Positions 36,912-47,170 of a stretch of DNA of 64,000 nucleotides are shown here, piece by piece. A program made the translations under genes and the position numbers. The notes under the pieces were generated by a model. It worked only from the letters and a program-made list of their open reading frames with translations, did not search any database and had not been told where the DNA came from. The stretch spans positions 6,080,501-6,144,500 of the forward strand of contig NZ_CP120683.1 of assembly GCF_030506325.1 (NCBI RefSeq). The letters run 5' to 3'. This DNA comes from Tunicatimonas pelagia. GTDB lineage: Bacteria; Bacteroidota; Bacteroidia; Cytophagales; Cyclobacteriaceae. How positions within the stretch are numbered: the first letter of the stretch is position 1; every line of letters starts with the position of its first letter.

Positions 36912-38027
36912 ATGCATAACTATCCTGAACTAAATACCAGTCAAAGAATTTTAATGGGGCCTGGGCCTAGTGATGCCCACCCTCGCGTACTTAAAGCCAT
37001 GTCTACTCCTTTAATTGGTCACCTCGATCCGGAGTTTTTGACCGTTATGGATGAGATCAAAACCATGACGCAGGCTACCTTTCAGACACAAAATAGCCTC
37101 ACCTTTACGGTTTCCGCTCCGGGAAGTGCGGGTATGGAGACGTGTTTGGTGAACCTGCTGGAACCGGGCGACGAGGCACTAATTTGCGTTCACGGCGTCT
37201 TTGGTAACCGGATGTCTGATATTGTTGAGCGTTGCGGAGCTAAACTCATTCGGGTAGATGCTCCCTGGGGGCAACCGATTGATCCGCAGCAAGTACGCGA
37301 TGCACTAAAAACCTGTCAGCCTAAGTTGGTAGCCATCGTTCATGCTGAAACTTCTACCGGAGTACTTCAGCCCTTAGAAGAAATTAGTCAGATGACCCAC
37401 GCCGCTGGGGCACTGTTTGTGGTGGATGCTGTAACCTCCTACTGCGGCACCCAACTGAAAGTAGACGACTGGGGCATTGATGCCATTTATTCGGGTTCCC
37501 AGAAGTGCCTAAGTGCGCCTCCCGGCCTCTCTCCCGTTTCCTTTAGCGACCGGGCAGTGGCAGCACTAGACCGGCGTAAGACTAAGGTGCAAAGCTGGTT
37601 TTTGGATTTAACGATGGTGAAGAACTACTGGCAGGGTGCTAAGCGGGCATACCATCATACCGCTCCAGTTTCAGCTATGTTCGCTCTGCGGGAAGCTTAC
37701 CGACTGGTGTTGGAAGAAGGTTTAGAACAACGCTTTGAGCGTCACCACCGTAATCATCTGCTACTTCGAAACGGCTTGGAAGAGCTAGGCTTCACTTTTC
37801 TGGTAGACGAACCTTACCGTCTGCCAATGCTTAATGCCGTGAAGCTGCCCGAAGGGGTAGATGGTGTATCAACCCGCAAACGCTTGCTCGATGACTATAA
37901 TATCGAAGTGGGCGGCGGCTTAGGCGATTTTGCTGGAAAGATTTGGCGCATTGGCCTGATGGGTAATAGCTCTACACCTAATCACGTCAATATGCTGCTA
38001 GGTGCCCTCAAAGAAATTATGCGATGA
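36912..38027 (+). CDS. PLP-dependent aminotransferase (alanine/serine-glyoxylate type)
   Basis: The protein has 371 residues of the class V aminotransferase fold. It begins with [20 protein letters not shown] and [14 protein letters not shown], typical of alanine-glyoxylate and serine-glyoxylate aminotransferases. The Schiff-base lysine is K198 in [20 protein letters not shown], the standard AGT/SPT segment, and the Asp that pairs with the PLP nitrogen is in [10 protein letters not shown]. It would convert glyoxylate to glycine with alanine or serine as donor. The stop overlaps the start of the next gene by 4 bases, so it is translationally coupled to the dehydrogenase. Confidence 0.93.
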   Translation: MHNYPELNTSQRILMGPGPSDAHPRVLKAMSTPLIGHLDPEFLTVMDEIKTMTQATFQTQNSLTFTVSAPGSAGMETCLVNLLEPGDEALICVHGVFGNRMSDIVERCGAKLIRVDAPWGQPIDPQQVRDALKTCQPKLVAIVHAETSTGVLQPLEEISQMTHAAGALFVVDAVTSYCGTQLKVDDWGIDAIYSGSQKCLSAPPGLSPVSFSDRAVAALDRRKTKVQSWFLDLTMVKNYWQGAKRAYHHTAPVSAMFALREAYRLVLEEGLEQRFERHHRNHLLLRNGLEELGFTFLVDEPYRLPMLNAVKLPEGVDGVSTRKRLLDDYNIEVGGGLGDFAGKIWRIGLMGNSSTPNHVNMLLGALKEIMR

Positions 38028-40921
38028 CCGAGATAACCGCTGCGACCAATAACCTAATCACTACGCTTCAGGCTGAAATCCAGGGTGATGTATTAGCTGA
38101 CGAATACAGCCTAGGACTTTATGCTACCGATGCTAGTGTGTATCAGATTCGTCCGCAAGCGGTGGTACTACCCAAAAATACTGAAGACGTAAAAGTGGCT
38201 TTGCGCGAAGCTCGAAAGCACAATATCACAATTTTGCCTCGGGGGGGTGGTACTAGTTTGGCGGGACAAACTACCGGAAATTCGCTGGTGCTGGATTTTT
38301 CCAAGTACATGAATCAGGTTCTGGAAGTGAACGAGGAAGAACGGTGGGTGAGAGTGCAACCGGGGCTAGTACGAGATGTGCTAAACGAACATCTAAAACC
38401 TTATCGATTGCACTTTGCTCCCGATCCAGCTACCTCCAGTCGGGCTAACGTAGGTGGTATGGTCGGCAATAATTCTTCTGGAACCAAAAGTATTTTGTAC
38501 GGAAAGACGGTCGATCATGTACTGGAAGCCCAAGTGCTTTTAGCCGATGGAACTGAGCTTGACCTAAAAGAGCTAAACCCCGAAGAATATCAACATAAAA
38601 TAGCCCAAGGAGATCGGGAAGGAGAGATTTACCAGCGGTTTCAAGAGGTAGTTGAGGGTAATAAGAAGGAAATAGAGCAGCGGTTTCCGAAAGTGATGCG
38701 ACGGGTAGGCGGGTACAATCTGGATGAATTTATTCGTACTGATCACTGGAACCTAAGCAAGTTGGTCTGCGGCAGTGAAGGAACGCTAGCAACCACCTTA
38801 GAACTCAAGTTGAATCTAGAGCCGTTGCCTACTTTCAAATCAGTGTGCGTGGTACACTTTGCCACCGTACTGGAAGCCATTCAGGCGGTGGAACCCATGT
38901 TGCGATATACTCCGGCGGCGGTAGAAATACTGGATAGTACCGTGGTGGAGCTAAGTCGGAGTAATCTAACCACTCAGCGAAGCTGCCATTTTATTGAAAG
39001 ACATCCAGCCGCTATTCTGATTGTAGAATTTTACGGGGATGATGCCCAAGAAGTGCTGGAGCGACCGCAGCGGATGATCGAGGAATTGAAACAACTTAGC
39101 ATGGGCTACGCCTACCCACTGTTTCCTGAAGGAAAAGATTACAATGACGTTTGGCTGATCCGTAAGAAAGGGCTAGGGCTGATGCTAGGCATCAAAGGCA
39201 ACAAAAAACCTTTGCCGTTCATCGAGGATGCTGGGATTCCTACCTCGGTGCTACCGGAGTATATTGATCGGGTACTGAAGATTTGCAAAAAGCACCAGAC
39301 TGAAGTTGCCATGTACGCCCACGCCAGTGTCGGGGTTATTCACGTGCGGCCCATTCTGGATTTACGACTGAACGAGGATATTGAACGGTTCCAAAAGATC
39401 GCTGACGAAACTTTTGCGCTAGTACAGCACTACGGGGGTTCGTGGAGCGGTGAACACGGTGATGGACTAGTCCGCTCGGCTTACAACGAAGAATTCTTCG
39501 GAACGAAACTTTACCAAGCCTTCCGAGAGGTAAAGCAATTGTTTGACCCTGAGAACCGGATGAATCCGGGCAAGATTGTAGATGCCCAGCCCATCACTGA
39601 AAACCTCCGTTACGGTGCCAGCTATCAGGATAAGTCCTTTCCTACTGAATATCAGTATCGGGAAGACGAAAGTTTTGAGAATGCGGTGCATATGTGTACT
39701 GGAGTAGGAGAGTGCCGGAAAATCTTGGGAGGAACCATGTGTCCCAGCTTCAAGGCCACTCGCGACGAAGAGCACTCTACCCGCGGACGAGCCAATGCGC
39801 TTCGTTTAGCCATGTCGGGACAACTAAATGGCGGAGGTATTACCAGCCATCGGCTGCGCGAGGTGCTGGATCTTTGTCTCTCCTGCAAAGCCTGCAAATC
39901 GGAGTGCCCCAGTAACGTGGATATGGCGAAACTCAAAAGTGAGGTCAGCCAGCAGTACTACAATGAGCATAGAGCTTCTATACGGGATAACATGATCCGT
40001 CTCTCATCCGATGTAGCCCGAAAGTTTAGTGGTTGGCCCGCTAAGCTGGTAAATAAGATACAACGGAGTTCATGGTTTCGGGGCAGATTGGAAAAAATAG
40101 CTGGTTTCGATCCAAGAAGAATATTACCAGAAATGGCTTCTGAAACTTTTGCCCAATGGTTATCTAAAAATGCCCAGCCTCCTAAACCAGGTTCACCCCA
40201 AGTGGCACTGTTTGCGGATACCTATCTCAATTATCATGAACCGCAGGTGGGGATTGCCGCTTACGAACTGCTCACGGCTTGTGGCTACGAAGTACTACTC
40301 GCCGAAACCGGTTGTTGCCAACGTCCCAAAATTTCCCACGGATTCCTGCGTGAAGCCAAACAAGAAGGAGGTAAAACCATAAAGAATCTGGACACTTATC
40401 TGGCTAATGACATTCCAGTAGTGGTGTGTGAGCCTAGTTGTGCTTCTGCCCTGAATGATGACCTGCCCGATTTGATTGAAGACGAAGCCTTGGCTCAGCG
40501 ATTGCAAAACGGGGTGCAGATGATTGATCAGTTTCTGTTTCGAGAGCAGGCAGCCGGGAAAATTGATGTTGAGTTTACCACTTCTTCTTCCGAAGTGCTT
40601 ATTCACGGTCACTGCCACCAGAAAGCCCTGTACGGTACTCAAGCCATGAAAAATCTGTTGGAAACTGTACCTGATTTGCGCGTGAGCGAGGTGGATTCTG
40701 GCTGCTGTGGTATGGCAGGTTCTTTCGGCTACGAAAAAGAACACTACGAACTTTCTGAGAAAATCGGCTCTTCAGTGTTGTTTCCTGCGGTTAAGAACGC
40801 TGATAGTGCTACGCAAATTGTAGCCTGTGGCTTTAGCTGTCGCCATCAGCTTAAGCACTTCACTGATAGAAAAGCGAAGCACTGGGTAGAAACAATTCAG
40901 GTGAAGAAGAAAGTAACTTAG
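38024..40921 (+). CDS. FAD-linked 2-hydroxyacid dehydrogenase fused to Fe-S and CCG domains
   Basis: The protein has 965 residues. The N-terminal half is a VAO/GlcD-type FAD oxidase: [20 protein letters not shown] is the FAD loop, then [40 protein letters not shown] and the C-terminal [14 protein letters not shown] (about 1-530). Residues about 556-630 hold two [4Fe-4S] motifs, the second [13 protein letters not shown]. The last third has two CCG (DUF224) domains ([42 protein letters not shown]). This GlcD+GlcF-like fusion oxidises D-lactate or glycolate to pyruvate or glyoxylate, passing electrons to quinone. It overlaps the aminotransferase stop by 4 bases. Confidence 0.92.
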   Translation: MTEITAATNNLITTLQAEIQGDVLADEYSLGLYATDASVYQIRPQAVVLPKNTEDVKVALREARKHNITILPRGGGTSLAGQTTGNSLVLDFSKYMNQVLEVNEEERWVRVQPGLVRDVLNEHLKPYRLHFAPDPATSSRANVGGMVGNNSSGTKSILYGKTVDHVLEAQVLLADGTELDLKELNPEEYQHKIAQGDREGEIYQRFQEVVEGNKKEIEQRFPKVMRRVGGYNLDEFIRTDHWNLSKLVCGSEGTLATTLELKLNLEPLPTFKSVCVVHFATVLEAIQAVEPMLRYTPAAVEILDSTVVELSRSNLTTQRSCHFIERHPAAILIVEFYGDDAQEVLERPQRMIEELKQLSMGYAYPLFPEGKDYNDVWLIRKKGLGLMLGIKGNKKPLPFIEDAGIPTSVLPEYIDRVLKICKKHQTEVAMYAHASVGVIHVRPILDLRLNEDIERFQKIADETFALVQHYGGSWSGEHGDGLVRSAYNEEFFGTKLYQAFREVKQLFDPENRMNPGKIVDAQPITENLRYGASYQDKSFPTEYQYREDESFENAVHMCTGVGECRKILGGTMCPSFKATRDEEHSTRGRANALRLAMSGQLNGGGITSHRLREVLDLCLSCKACKSECPSNVDMAKLKSEVSQQYYNEHRASIRDNMIRLSSDVARKFSGWPAKLVNKIQRSSWFRGRLEKIAGFDPRRILPEMASETFAQWLSKNAQPPKPGSPQVALFADTYLNYHEPQVGIAAYELLTACGYEVLLAETGCCQRPKISHGFLREAKQEGGKTIKNLDTYLANDIPVVVCEPSCASALNDDLPDLIEDEALAQRLQNGVQMIDQFLFREQAAGKIDVEFTTSSSEVLIHGHCHQKALYGTQAMKNLLETVPDLRVSEVDSGCCGMAGSFGYEKEHYELSEKIGSSVLFPAVKNADSATQIVACGFSCRHQLKHFTDRKAKHWVETIQVKKKVT

Positions 40922-40974
40922 GCTTCTAAAATGCGAGGGCAACCCAAAAAGCTTTTTGACTTGATAGATCAATG

Positions 40975-41232
40975 CTAGGAACGTAAGAATTTCTCCGCAA
41001 GTACTTTGGCTCTCTCTAATCCTTTTTCCATAAGGTATAGCGACTTAGCCCGGTTTTCTTGGTCAATCATTCCGGTTTCCTGCAAGCGGTTAAGTGCTTC
41101 AAAGTCATATCCTTTTCAGGCTCGGTAAATGGGCTGCTGATCGTCAGAAAACGGCACTTCTTCGGGCCAAGCGGCTAAATACGCTGGTAATAGCGTTAGA
41201 TCAGCAATTTGTTCTTCGGTAAATTCTGACAT
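40975..41232 (-). pseudogene. DUF6429-like small protein gene with in-frame UGA
   Basis: From ATG at 41232 the frame reads MSEFTEEQIADLTLLPAYLA... to codon 39, which is TGA (41118-41116), then continues without interruption as KGYDFEALNRLQETGMIDQ... to TAG at 40975. In DUF6429-type proteins the sequence at this point is RAWKGYDF, so the TGA sits exactly where Trp (TGG) is expected, a single-base change. Everything else looks intact (85 codons). It fills the gap between the dehydrogenase and GH3 genes on the other strand. It is most simply a nonsense-mutated gene or a sequencing error. Confidence 0.75.
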
Positions 41233-41351
41233 AAGGCTTTCGTTGAAAGTTGAGTAAAATCAATCTGGAGTCTATTCTTGAGAACGAAATAAAACTCGAA
41301 AAGAGCGAGCCTGTCAGGGTAATTCTTAATTTTGTCGCCAAACTTCTAAGA

Positions 41352-42860
41352 ATGGGTATACGATCTGTTTTAAGTAAACCACTGGCAAGCTGGGTGGCTC
41401 GAGAGCAAAAAAAATGGAGCCAGGAACCGGAAAAGTCGCAAGACGAGGTGCTAAAGAATTTGCTGGCCGGAGTAAAAAATACGCTCTTTGGCAAAGATCA
41501 CCATCTGCAAGACGTAAACTCTTACGAGGAATTTAAGCAGGCCGTACCCATTCGCGATTACGAAGACCTGAAGCCCTACGTGAATCGCATTATTGGTGGA
41601 AAATCGGATGTGCTGTGGCCGGGGAAACCAGCTTACTTTGCTAAAACCTCGGGTACGACTTCCGGAGCGAAGTATATTCCCATTACGAAAGATTCTATTC
41701 CTAACCATATTAACTCGGCTCGTAATGCGCTACTAAGCTACGTACACGATACGGGTAATTCCGTCTTTTTAGACGGTAAACTTATTTTCCTATCGGGCAG
41801 CCCAACGTTGGAAGAAAAGGGCGGCATTCCATTGGGGCGTTTATCCGGTTTGGTCAATCATCATGTGCCTCAGTACTTACGAACGAACCAAATGCCTTCT
41901 TACGAAACCAATTGTATTGAAGATTGGGAAACCAAGCTGGGGCGTATCGTAGACGAAACGATTAATCAGAATATGACGCTGATTTCGGGCATACCGCCCT
42001 GGGTGCAGATGTACTTTGACTGGCTGATTGAGCGAACGGGTAAACCAATTAAAGACATCTTCCCTAACTTCTCGGTGTTTGTACACGGCGGAGTGAATTA
42101 CGCTCCTTACCGCCAGAAAATGCTGGAGTCTATTGGCAAACCAATTGATAGCATTGAAACCTACCCAGCTTCCGAAGGCTTTATTGCCTACCAAGATTCA
42201 CAATCAGCCGAGGGACTGTTGATGCTGCTGAAAAGCGGTATTTTCTTCGAGTTTATTCCTGCCGATGAGTTCTTCGACGAAAACCCTACTCGGCTTTCCA
42301 TTCACGATGTAGAAATAGGTAAAAACTACGCTCTAATCCTCAACAGCAACGCCGGGCTGTGGGGCTACTCCATTGGCGATACGGTAAAGTTCGTTTCTAA
42401 GTATCCGCATCGCTTGGTAGTGTCTGGACGAATTAAACATTTTATCTCTGCCTTTGGCGAGCACGTGATTGGCGAAGAAGTGGAAAAAGCCATGAATCAT
42501 GCCCTGGCCCAATTCCCTGAGGCCAAAGTCGTAGAATTCACCGTAGCCCCCCAAGTAAACCCTACCGAAGGGTTGCCACTGCACGAATGGTACGTGGAAT
42601 TTGCCCAACCTCCGGCTGACATCCCGTCCTTTTCTAATGTGATTGACCAACAATTACAACAGCTAAACCCTTATTATGATGATCTGATTTCCGGTAGTAT
42701 TCTCCGATCGCTAGAAATCAGACCACTACAGAAGGACGGTTTCCGTCAGTATATGAAGAGTCAAGGTAGGTTAGGCGGACAAAACAAAGTGCCCCGCTTA
42801 TCAAATGATCGTAAACTGGCTGAGGGACTAGAATCTTTTCTGAATAAATCTAAAAAATAG
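41352..42860 (+). CDS. GH3 family (acyl-adenylate/thioester-forming) protein
   Basis: Starting at ATG 41352 the protein has 502 residues and begins MGIRSVLSKPLASWVAREQK, as bacterial GH3 proteins usually do; the frame is open to a TTG at 41250 (536 residues). The adenylating-enzyme motifs are FAKTSGTTSGAKYIPIT, YPASEGFIAYQ, and GYSIGDTVKF with HRLVVSGRIKHFISAFGEHV. In plants GH3 enzymes conjugate acids to amino acids; the bacterial members' substrates are unknown. It is probably cytosolic. The gene is divergent from the DUF6429-like pseudogene, with start codons nearby. Confidence 0.88.
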   Translation: MGIRSVLSKPLASWVAREQKKWSQEPEKSQDEVLKNLLAGVKNTLFGKDHHLQDVNSYEEFKQAVPIRDYEDLKPYVNRIIGGKSDVLWPGKPAYFAKTSGTTSGAKYIPITKDSIPNHINSARNALLSYVHDTGNSVFLDGKLIFLSGSPTLEEKGGIPLGRLSGLVNHHVPQYLRTNQMPSYETNCIEDWETKLGRIVDETINQNMTLISGIPPWVQMYFDWLIERTGKPIKDIFPNFSVFVHGGVNYAPYRQKMLESIGKPIDSIETYPASEGFIAYQDSQSAEGLLMLLKSGIFFEFIPADEFFDENPTRLSIHDVEIGKNYALILNSNAGLWGYSIGDTVKFVSKYPHRLVVSGRIKHFISAFGEHVIGEEVEKAMNHALAQFPEAKVVEFTVAPQVNPTEGLPLHEWYVEFAQPPADIPSFSNVIDQQLQQLNPYYDDLISGSILRSLEIRPLQKDGFRQYMKSQGRLGGQNKVPRLSNDRKLAEGLESFLNKSKK

Positions 42861-42878
42861 ATTATTTTTTTTATAAAT

Positions 42879-42912
42879 TGCACTTTATTTTAATTTTTAA
42901 TAGTAAAGTGCA
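42879..42912. promoter_or_regulatory. Perfect 9-bp inverted repeat upstream of barrel gene
   Basis: TGCACTTTA (42879-42887) and TAAAGTGCA (42904-42912) form a perfect inverted repeat around a 16-base AT-rich loop, lying between the GH3 stop (42860) and the next start (42920). It could be a leader hairpin, a weak terminator without T tract, or an operator. Confidence 0.5.
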
Positions 42913-42919
42913 TAGCATA

Positions 42920-43588
42920 ATGTTTAAGTATATTTTTCTGAGTTTTCTATTCTTTTCATCAACTCAGTTTGTTCAGGGGCAATCAGATTCTACATTCAAA
43001 ATGGTAGGGGGCAACTTTTTATACTACGCAAATAGTAAGGTGGCCGATGTGGATTGGACGCAGTCGATGGAAGAGCGAACTTCTGCGTTCGTAGCTTTCC
43101 CTTACATCGGTAAATTCTATGGCGAAGAACAGGAGCTATTTGTGGGTTTTGGCGTAGGTTTTAGCCAGACGCGTCAGGTATCCGATAAGCCCAGTTATTC
43201 TTCTACCACCAGTGTGGTCAGTGCTACCGATCTATCCCGGTTAGTAACTTTCAATGCTTTTGTCCGGCGTTACTATCGCCTTCATCCCAAGTTAGCAATT
43301 TTTGGTCAACTATTGGCCGGAGGTGGTTTGGGTACATTGGAAACTGAAATCGAGCTAGAGAATGATGCTAATTTGACCTCATTTCAGGTAGTTGGTACTC
43401 CGGGAGTACATTTCTCAGTGAGCGAAACGTTTGGTTTGGAGCTACTTTACGGTGGACTTGGTTTCACTCAGATTAAAAGCAACTACCAAGACTCGAATAG
43501 TTATTTTGCTGGCTCCGAGGTGAATCGGCTGTTTGGGTTAGATTTTGACAAAACCTCGGTACGACTAGGAATTACGTTCACCTACTAA
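42920..43588 (+). CDS. Outer-membrane beta-barrel protein
   Basis: The ATG at 42920 gives a 222-residue protein with signal peptide MFKYIFLSFLFFSSTQFVQG; an upstream GTG/ATT-rich open stretch is not needed. The mature part shows alternating strands (LFVGFGVGFSQTRQ, LVTFNAFVRRYYRLHPKLAIFGQLLAGGGLG, SVRLGITFTY) and ends in an aromatic residue, the pattern of 8-stranded barrels of the OmpW/OMP_b-brl class. It is followed 10 bases later by a lipoprotein gene and is likely co-transcribed with it. The function is unknown. Confidence 0.75.
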   Translation: MFKYIFLSFLFFSSTQFVQGQSDSTFKMVGGNFLYYANSKVADVDWTQSMEERTSAFVAFPYIGKFYGEEQELFVGFGVGFSQTRQVSDKPSYSSTTSVVSATDLSRLVTFNAFVRRYYRLHPKLAIFGQLLAGGGLGTLETEIELENDANLTSFQVVGTPGVHFSVSETFGLELLYGGLGFTQIKSNYQDSNSYFAGSEVNRLFGLDFDKTSVRLGITFTY

Positions 43589-43598
43589 TCTAGTACTG

Positions 43599-44366
43599 AT
43601 GAGACGAACCGACTGGAAACTAATCATTGGATTGATTATTCTGATCAGTAGCTGCGATAAAGAGTGGGAGGGGAAACGCTATACCGAAGAACCTACCATA
43701 CAGTTAATTGACGTAGATTGGAAACGGTATTACCAAGGCAGTCAAAGAAGCTCTTCACGCGACTCCATTGAGATAACTATAGCCTGGCAAGATGGTAATA
43801 GTGATTTGGGAATGAGTTATAGAGACAGCGATACGAGTTCATTATATGCTCCATTTGAGCTAGTGAGAGATGATGAGGGGCAGCCAGTTTATTTTGATAG
43901 TGAAACTGATATATATAACTGTCGAGACTTTGCATTTCCTATAGGACTTAGTCCGTTAATTATTGGAAGTGATACGATTACTGATACCGTGCGAGTAATT
44001 CGGAATAAATACGTTGCAAACTTTCATATTTCAGTACTATATGAAGATGAAGGAGAATTTGTGGAACGTGATTTTATGGCGGAATACTGTAGGTTCCCAT
44101 TGGGAGGCAGGTTTCCCAGAATCAGCCCTCTAACTACAGAGACAACTGTTGTTAACGATGGTAGTCCGTTTACCATTGTTCAAGAAAGCCCCTGGAGCGG
44201 AATTATGACCTTTACTATCTTTACTTCTATTACTGAAGAAAGTCGGGATAACCATCCATTTGCTAAAGGTCCTCTAAAATTTAGAGTTCATATTAATGAT
44301 CGGGCATTAAACGAAAGTAACATTGTAGAATCTGAACCGATTAGTCCTCGGCCCATTGGTTGGTAG
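43599..44366 (+). CDS. Lipoprotein with acidic 'DGNSDLG' motif (paralogue of 56595 gene)
   Basis: The protein has 255 residues. A lipoprotein signal ends at ILISSCDKEW (Cys19). It shares an overall plan with the 56595-57305 protein: ITIAWQDGNSDLGMSYRDSD versus an 'EDGDGDLGL' segment, both followed by a C-(A/F)-FP...L.PLIIG.DTI.DT.RV.RN block and a PLGGRFP motif. The acidic loop resembles calcium-binding loops. The domain is unnamed to me but recurs in Bacteroidota lipoproteins. It lies 10 bases after the barrel gene, suggesting an outer-membrane pair. Confidence 0.75.
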   Translation: MRRTDWKLIIGLIILISSCDKEWEGKRYTEEPTIQLIDVDWKRYYQGSQRSSSRDSIEITIAWQDGNSDLGMSYRDSDTSSLYAPFELVRDDEGQPVYFDSETDIYNCRDFAFPIGLSPLIIGSDTITDTVRVIRNKYVANFHISVLYEDEGEFVERDFMAEYCRFPLGGRFPRISPLTTETTVVNDGSPFTIVQESPWSGIMTFTIFTSITEESRDNHPFAKGPLKFRVHINDRALNESNIVESEPISPRPIGW

Positions 44367-44403
44367 TTCGTGTTTTTTAGGCTAACTTTCGGCTTTTAGC
44401 ATT

Positions 44404-45570
44404 TTGAAGAACGACAATCAACCCCGACACATCGCCATTCTTGGCTCGACGGGCTCTATTGGTACGCAAGCGTTGGAAGTCATCGAGCAGCACCCTGACC
44501 GGTTTGAGGTGGAAGTGCTGACGGCTCACCGCAACGCTGACCTACTTATTCAGCAGAGCGTCAAATTTCAGCCCAATACAGTAGTGATTGTGGATGAAGC
44601 GCAGTACGAAAAAGTACAGCAAGCCCTTGGTCCGCACGGTATTAAAGTTTACGCTGGAGCCAAATCGCTAGCCTCAGTAGTAGAAATGGAAGCGATTGAT
44701 CTGGTGCTTACCGCTACGGTGGGCTACGCCGGTCTGCTGCCAACTATCAAAGCAATTGAGGCGAATAAGCATATTGCGTTGGCCAATAAAGAAACACTAG
44801 TCGTTGCGGGTGAGCTGATTACTAAACTGGCTCAAGAAAATGGAGTCAATTTGTATCCAGTAGATTCGGAGCACTCAGCCATTTTTCAGTGTTTGGTAGG
44901 GGAGTTTCATAACCCAATTGAGAAAATTATTCTCACTGCTTCCGGTGGGCCATTTCGGGGAAAAACGCGGGAAGAACTGATTCAAGTAACCAAAGCACAG
45001 GCACTGAAGCACCCTAATTGGGATATGGGCGCGAAAGTTACAATCGATTCGGCTTCGTTGATGAATAAGGGGCTGGAAGTGATGGAAGCGAAGTGGTTGT
45101 TTGGGCTTAAACCCGAGCAGATTGAGGTGATTGTTCACCCGCAATCGATCATCCATTCGCTAGTGCAGTTTCAGGATAGCTCGATGAAGGCTCAAATGGG
45201 TTTGCCCGATATGCGGGTGCCTATTCAGTTTGCCCTCGGTTATCCTGAACGTCTGCCCTCGGACTTTCCCCGCTTTAATTTTCTGGACTATCCTGAGCTT
45301 ACGTTTGAGCAACCGGATACGGGCACATTTCGTAATTTGGCACTAGCCTACGATGCCATGCAGCGAGGCGGCAATTCACCCTGTGTGCTGAATGCAGCGA
45401 ATGAAATTGCGGTTTCCGAATTTTTGCGCGATAAACTTGGTTTCCTAAACATGTCTGATGTTGTAGAGACCTGTTTGGCGGAAATTTCGTTTATTGAGCA
45501 CCCTACCTACGAAGACTACGTTAAGACTGACGAAGAGACACGAATCAAAGCATTAGAATTAATAAAATAA
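44404..45570 (+). CDS. dxr: 1-deoxy-D-xylulose 5-phosphate reductoisomerase
   Basis: The protein has 388 residues. The NADPH loop ILGSTGSIGTQAL begins at residue 11, so the start must be very near; no ATG is available and the TTG at 44404 is the likely start. Active-site elements are complete: ALANKETLVVAGE, PVDSEHSAIFQCL (metal-binding Asp and Glu), TASGGPF and KVTIDSASLMNKGLEVMEAK. It makes MEP, the committed step of the non-mevalonate isoprenoid pathway. rseP starts 3 bases after the stop, a pairing often seen in bacteria. Confidence 0.97.
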   Translation: MKNDNQPRHIAILGSTGSIGTQALEVIEQHPDRFEVEVLTAHRNADLLIQQSVKFQPNTVVIVDEAQYEKVQQALGPHGIKVYAGAKSLASVVEMEAIDLVLTATVGYAGLLPTIKAIEANKHIALANKETLVVAGELITKLAQENGVNLYPVDSEHSAIFQCLVGEFHNPIEKIILTASGGPFRGKTREELIQVTKAQALKHPNWDMGAKVTIDSASLMNKGLEVMEAKWLFGLKPEQIEVIVHPQSIIHSLVQFQDSSMKAQMGLPDMRVPIQFALGYPERLPSDFPRFNFLDYPELTFEQPDTGTFRNLALAYDAMQRGGNSPCVLNAANEIAVSEFLRDKLGFLNMSDVVETCLAEISFIEHPTYEDYVKTDEETRIKALELIK

Positions 45571-45573
45571 TTA

Positions 45574-46917
45574 ATGGAAGGTTTAATAATGGCGGCGCAG
45601 TTGCTGCTGGGTTTATCTATTTTGGTGGGATTGCATGAGCTAGGTCACTTACTCACCGCCAAAATGTTCGGAATGCGGGTTGAGCAATACTACATTGGTT
45701 TTCCCCCTAAAATATTTGGCTTTCGCTACGGCGAAACTGAGTATAATCTAGGAGCTATACCCTTAGGTGGCTTTGTAAAGATTACCGGAATGATTGATGA
45801 ATCGCTAGATACTAAGAAGTTAAGTGAAGAACCAAAACCCTGGGAGTTTAGGTCGAAGCCCGCTTGGCAACGCTTAATCGTGATGATGGGAGGTATTATC
45901 GTCAATGTAGTTACCGGTATTATCATTTTTATTTTTCTAACCTACAAGTACGGCGATACTTACATTCCCCGCGACGAGGTACTGGAAAATGGTATTGTCG
46001 CGTATGATTTGGGCCAGGAAATTGGCTTGCAAACCGGCGATAAAATCCTGAAAGTGAATGGAGAGGAGTACGTAAAGTTCTCGGATTTAACTAGTGCTAA
46101 TGTGCTTTTGGCTGATGATGCTTACTATACGGTAGAGCGTAATGGACAAACATTAGATATTCCAGTACCTACTGGTTTCTTAGATAAATTCTCAGATAAA
46201 GAAGCGGCTCGAAACTTTATTCAGGTGCGAATGCCGTTTGAGGTAGGAGAGTTGGTGGAAGGTGGTAACGCTGAAAAAGCAGGCTTACGGGTAGGAGATA
46301 AGGTTCTTTCGGTTGATGGTAAACCAATAGCATTTTTTCACGAACTACGAGATGTATTGGCTGAGAAGAAGAATACAACTGTTATGATTGAGGTATACCG
46401 TTCAGATAATAGTGCTATTGAGAATCAGGTAGCTGAACCAGTGACACTTCAAGTGGATGTAAACGAGAATGGGAATATAGGTTTTTACCAAAAGCCCCAA
46501 ATAGCTTTAGGTCGCACTGAATACACCTTGGCAGAATCTATTCCTCAGGGAACCAGCGATGCATTCAATATAATTTGGGTGAACGTGCGCGCTATCGGTA
46601 AGATCTTTAAAGGTGAGGTTTCTGCCTCCAAATCGTTAAGTGGTCCAATCGGTATTGCCCAAATCTTTGGCGGTGAGTGGGACTGGGTACGTTTTTGGCG
46701 CATAACCGGATTGCTATCTATGGTGCTAGCCTTTATGAATTTTTTGCCTATTCCGGCTCTAGACGGTGGTCACGTAGCATTCTTAAGCTACGAAATGATC
46801 TCTGGTCGTAAACCTTCCGATAAGTTCTTAGAAGGAGCCCAAAAAGTAGGAATGGTACTGCTGCTCGGTCTAATGACCTTTGCCATCTTCAATGATATTT
46901 TCAAGGCGTTTTTTTAA
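45574..46917 (+). CDS. rseP: Site-2 protease RseP
   Basis: The protein has 447 residues. The zinc-binding HELGH is in helix one (GLHELGHLLTAKMFG, about residues 20-34), and the second metal site NPxxDG-like IPALDGGHV is near the C terminus. Two PDZ domains lie between them, the second with AEKAGLRVGDKVLSVDGKPI. Three to four transmembrane helices are expected in the inner membrane. It cuts anti-sigma factors and remnant signal peptides. It is directly downstream of dxr (3 bases), and repeat locus F1 follows. Confidence 0.96.
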   Translation: MEGLIMAAQLLLGLSILVGLHELGHLLTAKMFGMRVEQYYIGFPPKIFGFRYGETEYNLGAIPLGGFVKITGMIDESLDTKKLSEEPKPWEFRSKPAWQRLIVMMGGIIVNVVTGIIIFIFLTYKYGDTYIPRDEVLENGIVAYDLGQEIGLQTGDKILKVNGEEYVKFSDLTSANVLLADDAYYTVERNGQTLDIPVPTGFLDKFSDKEAARNFIQVRMPFEVGELVEGGNAEKAGLRVGDKVLSVDGKPIAFFHELRDVLAEKKNTTVMIEVYRSDNSAIENQVAEPVTLQVDVNENGNIGFYQKPQIALGRTEYTLAESIPQGTSDAFNIIWVNVRAIGKIFKGEVSASKSLSGPIGIAQIFGGEWDWVRFWRITGLLSMVLAFMNFLPIPALDGGHVAFLSYEMISGRKPSDKFLEGAQKVGMVLLLGLMTFAIFNDIFKAFF

Positions 46918-46984
46918 AAACCACCGCTTTTGGCTGCCCTAGTTTATTGAGAGAGGTCACTAGAAGTAAAAGCATTGACTGGGC

Positions 46985-47165
46985 AGCTTGCGATTGGCCT
47001 GAAAGTTCAATTGTTGATGAGCTCAATGGTTGAATGGTTGTTAGTCTACAGTCCACAGCACTCGGTGCTCGATCTACAGTGCCTGGCAACTACTTCATCA
47101 ATCATTAGTCATTACCCCCAGCTCCCAGCCCTTCGCCAATTGTCATCAATCATTATTAATTGCTC
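46985..47165. repeat. Intergenic heptad-repeat mosaic, locus F1
   Basis: The gap between rseP and the dioxygenase gene contains, in reverse complement, the modules of locus F2 (51418-51640): 'GACAATTGGCGAAGGGCTGGG', 'CTGTGGACTGTAGACTA' and ATGA-rich segments. In-phase TNGACYR heptads lie at 47042-47055. F1 and F2 therefore form an inverted pair flanking the TDO-to-dapA block (47171-51360). Confidence 0.75.
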
Positions 47166-47170
47166 CCCAC

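Noticed and set aside
41116-41118. Selenocysteine codon
   Set aside because: The family has Trp here, not Cys, and no downstream hairpin of SECIS type was seen.
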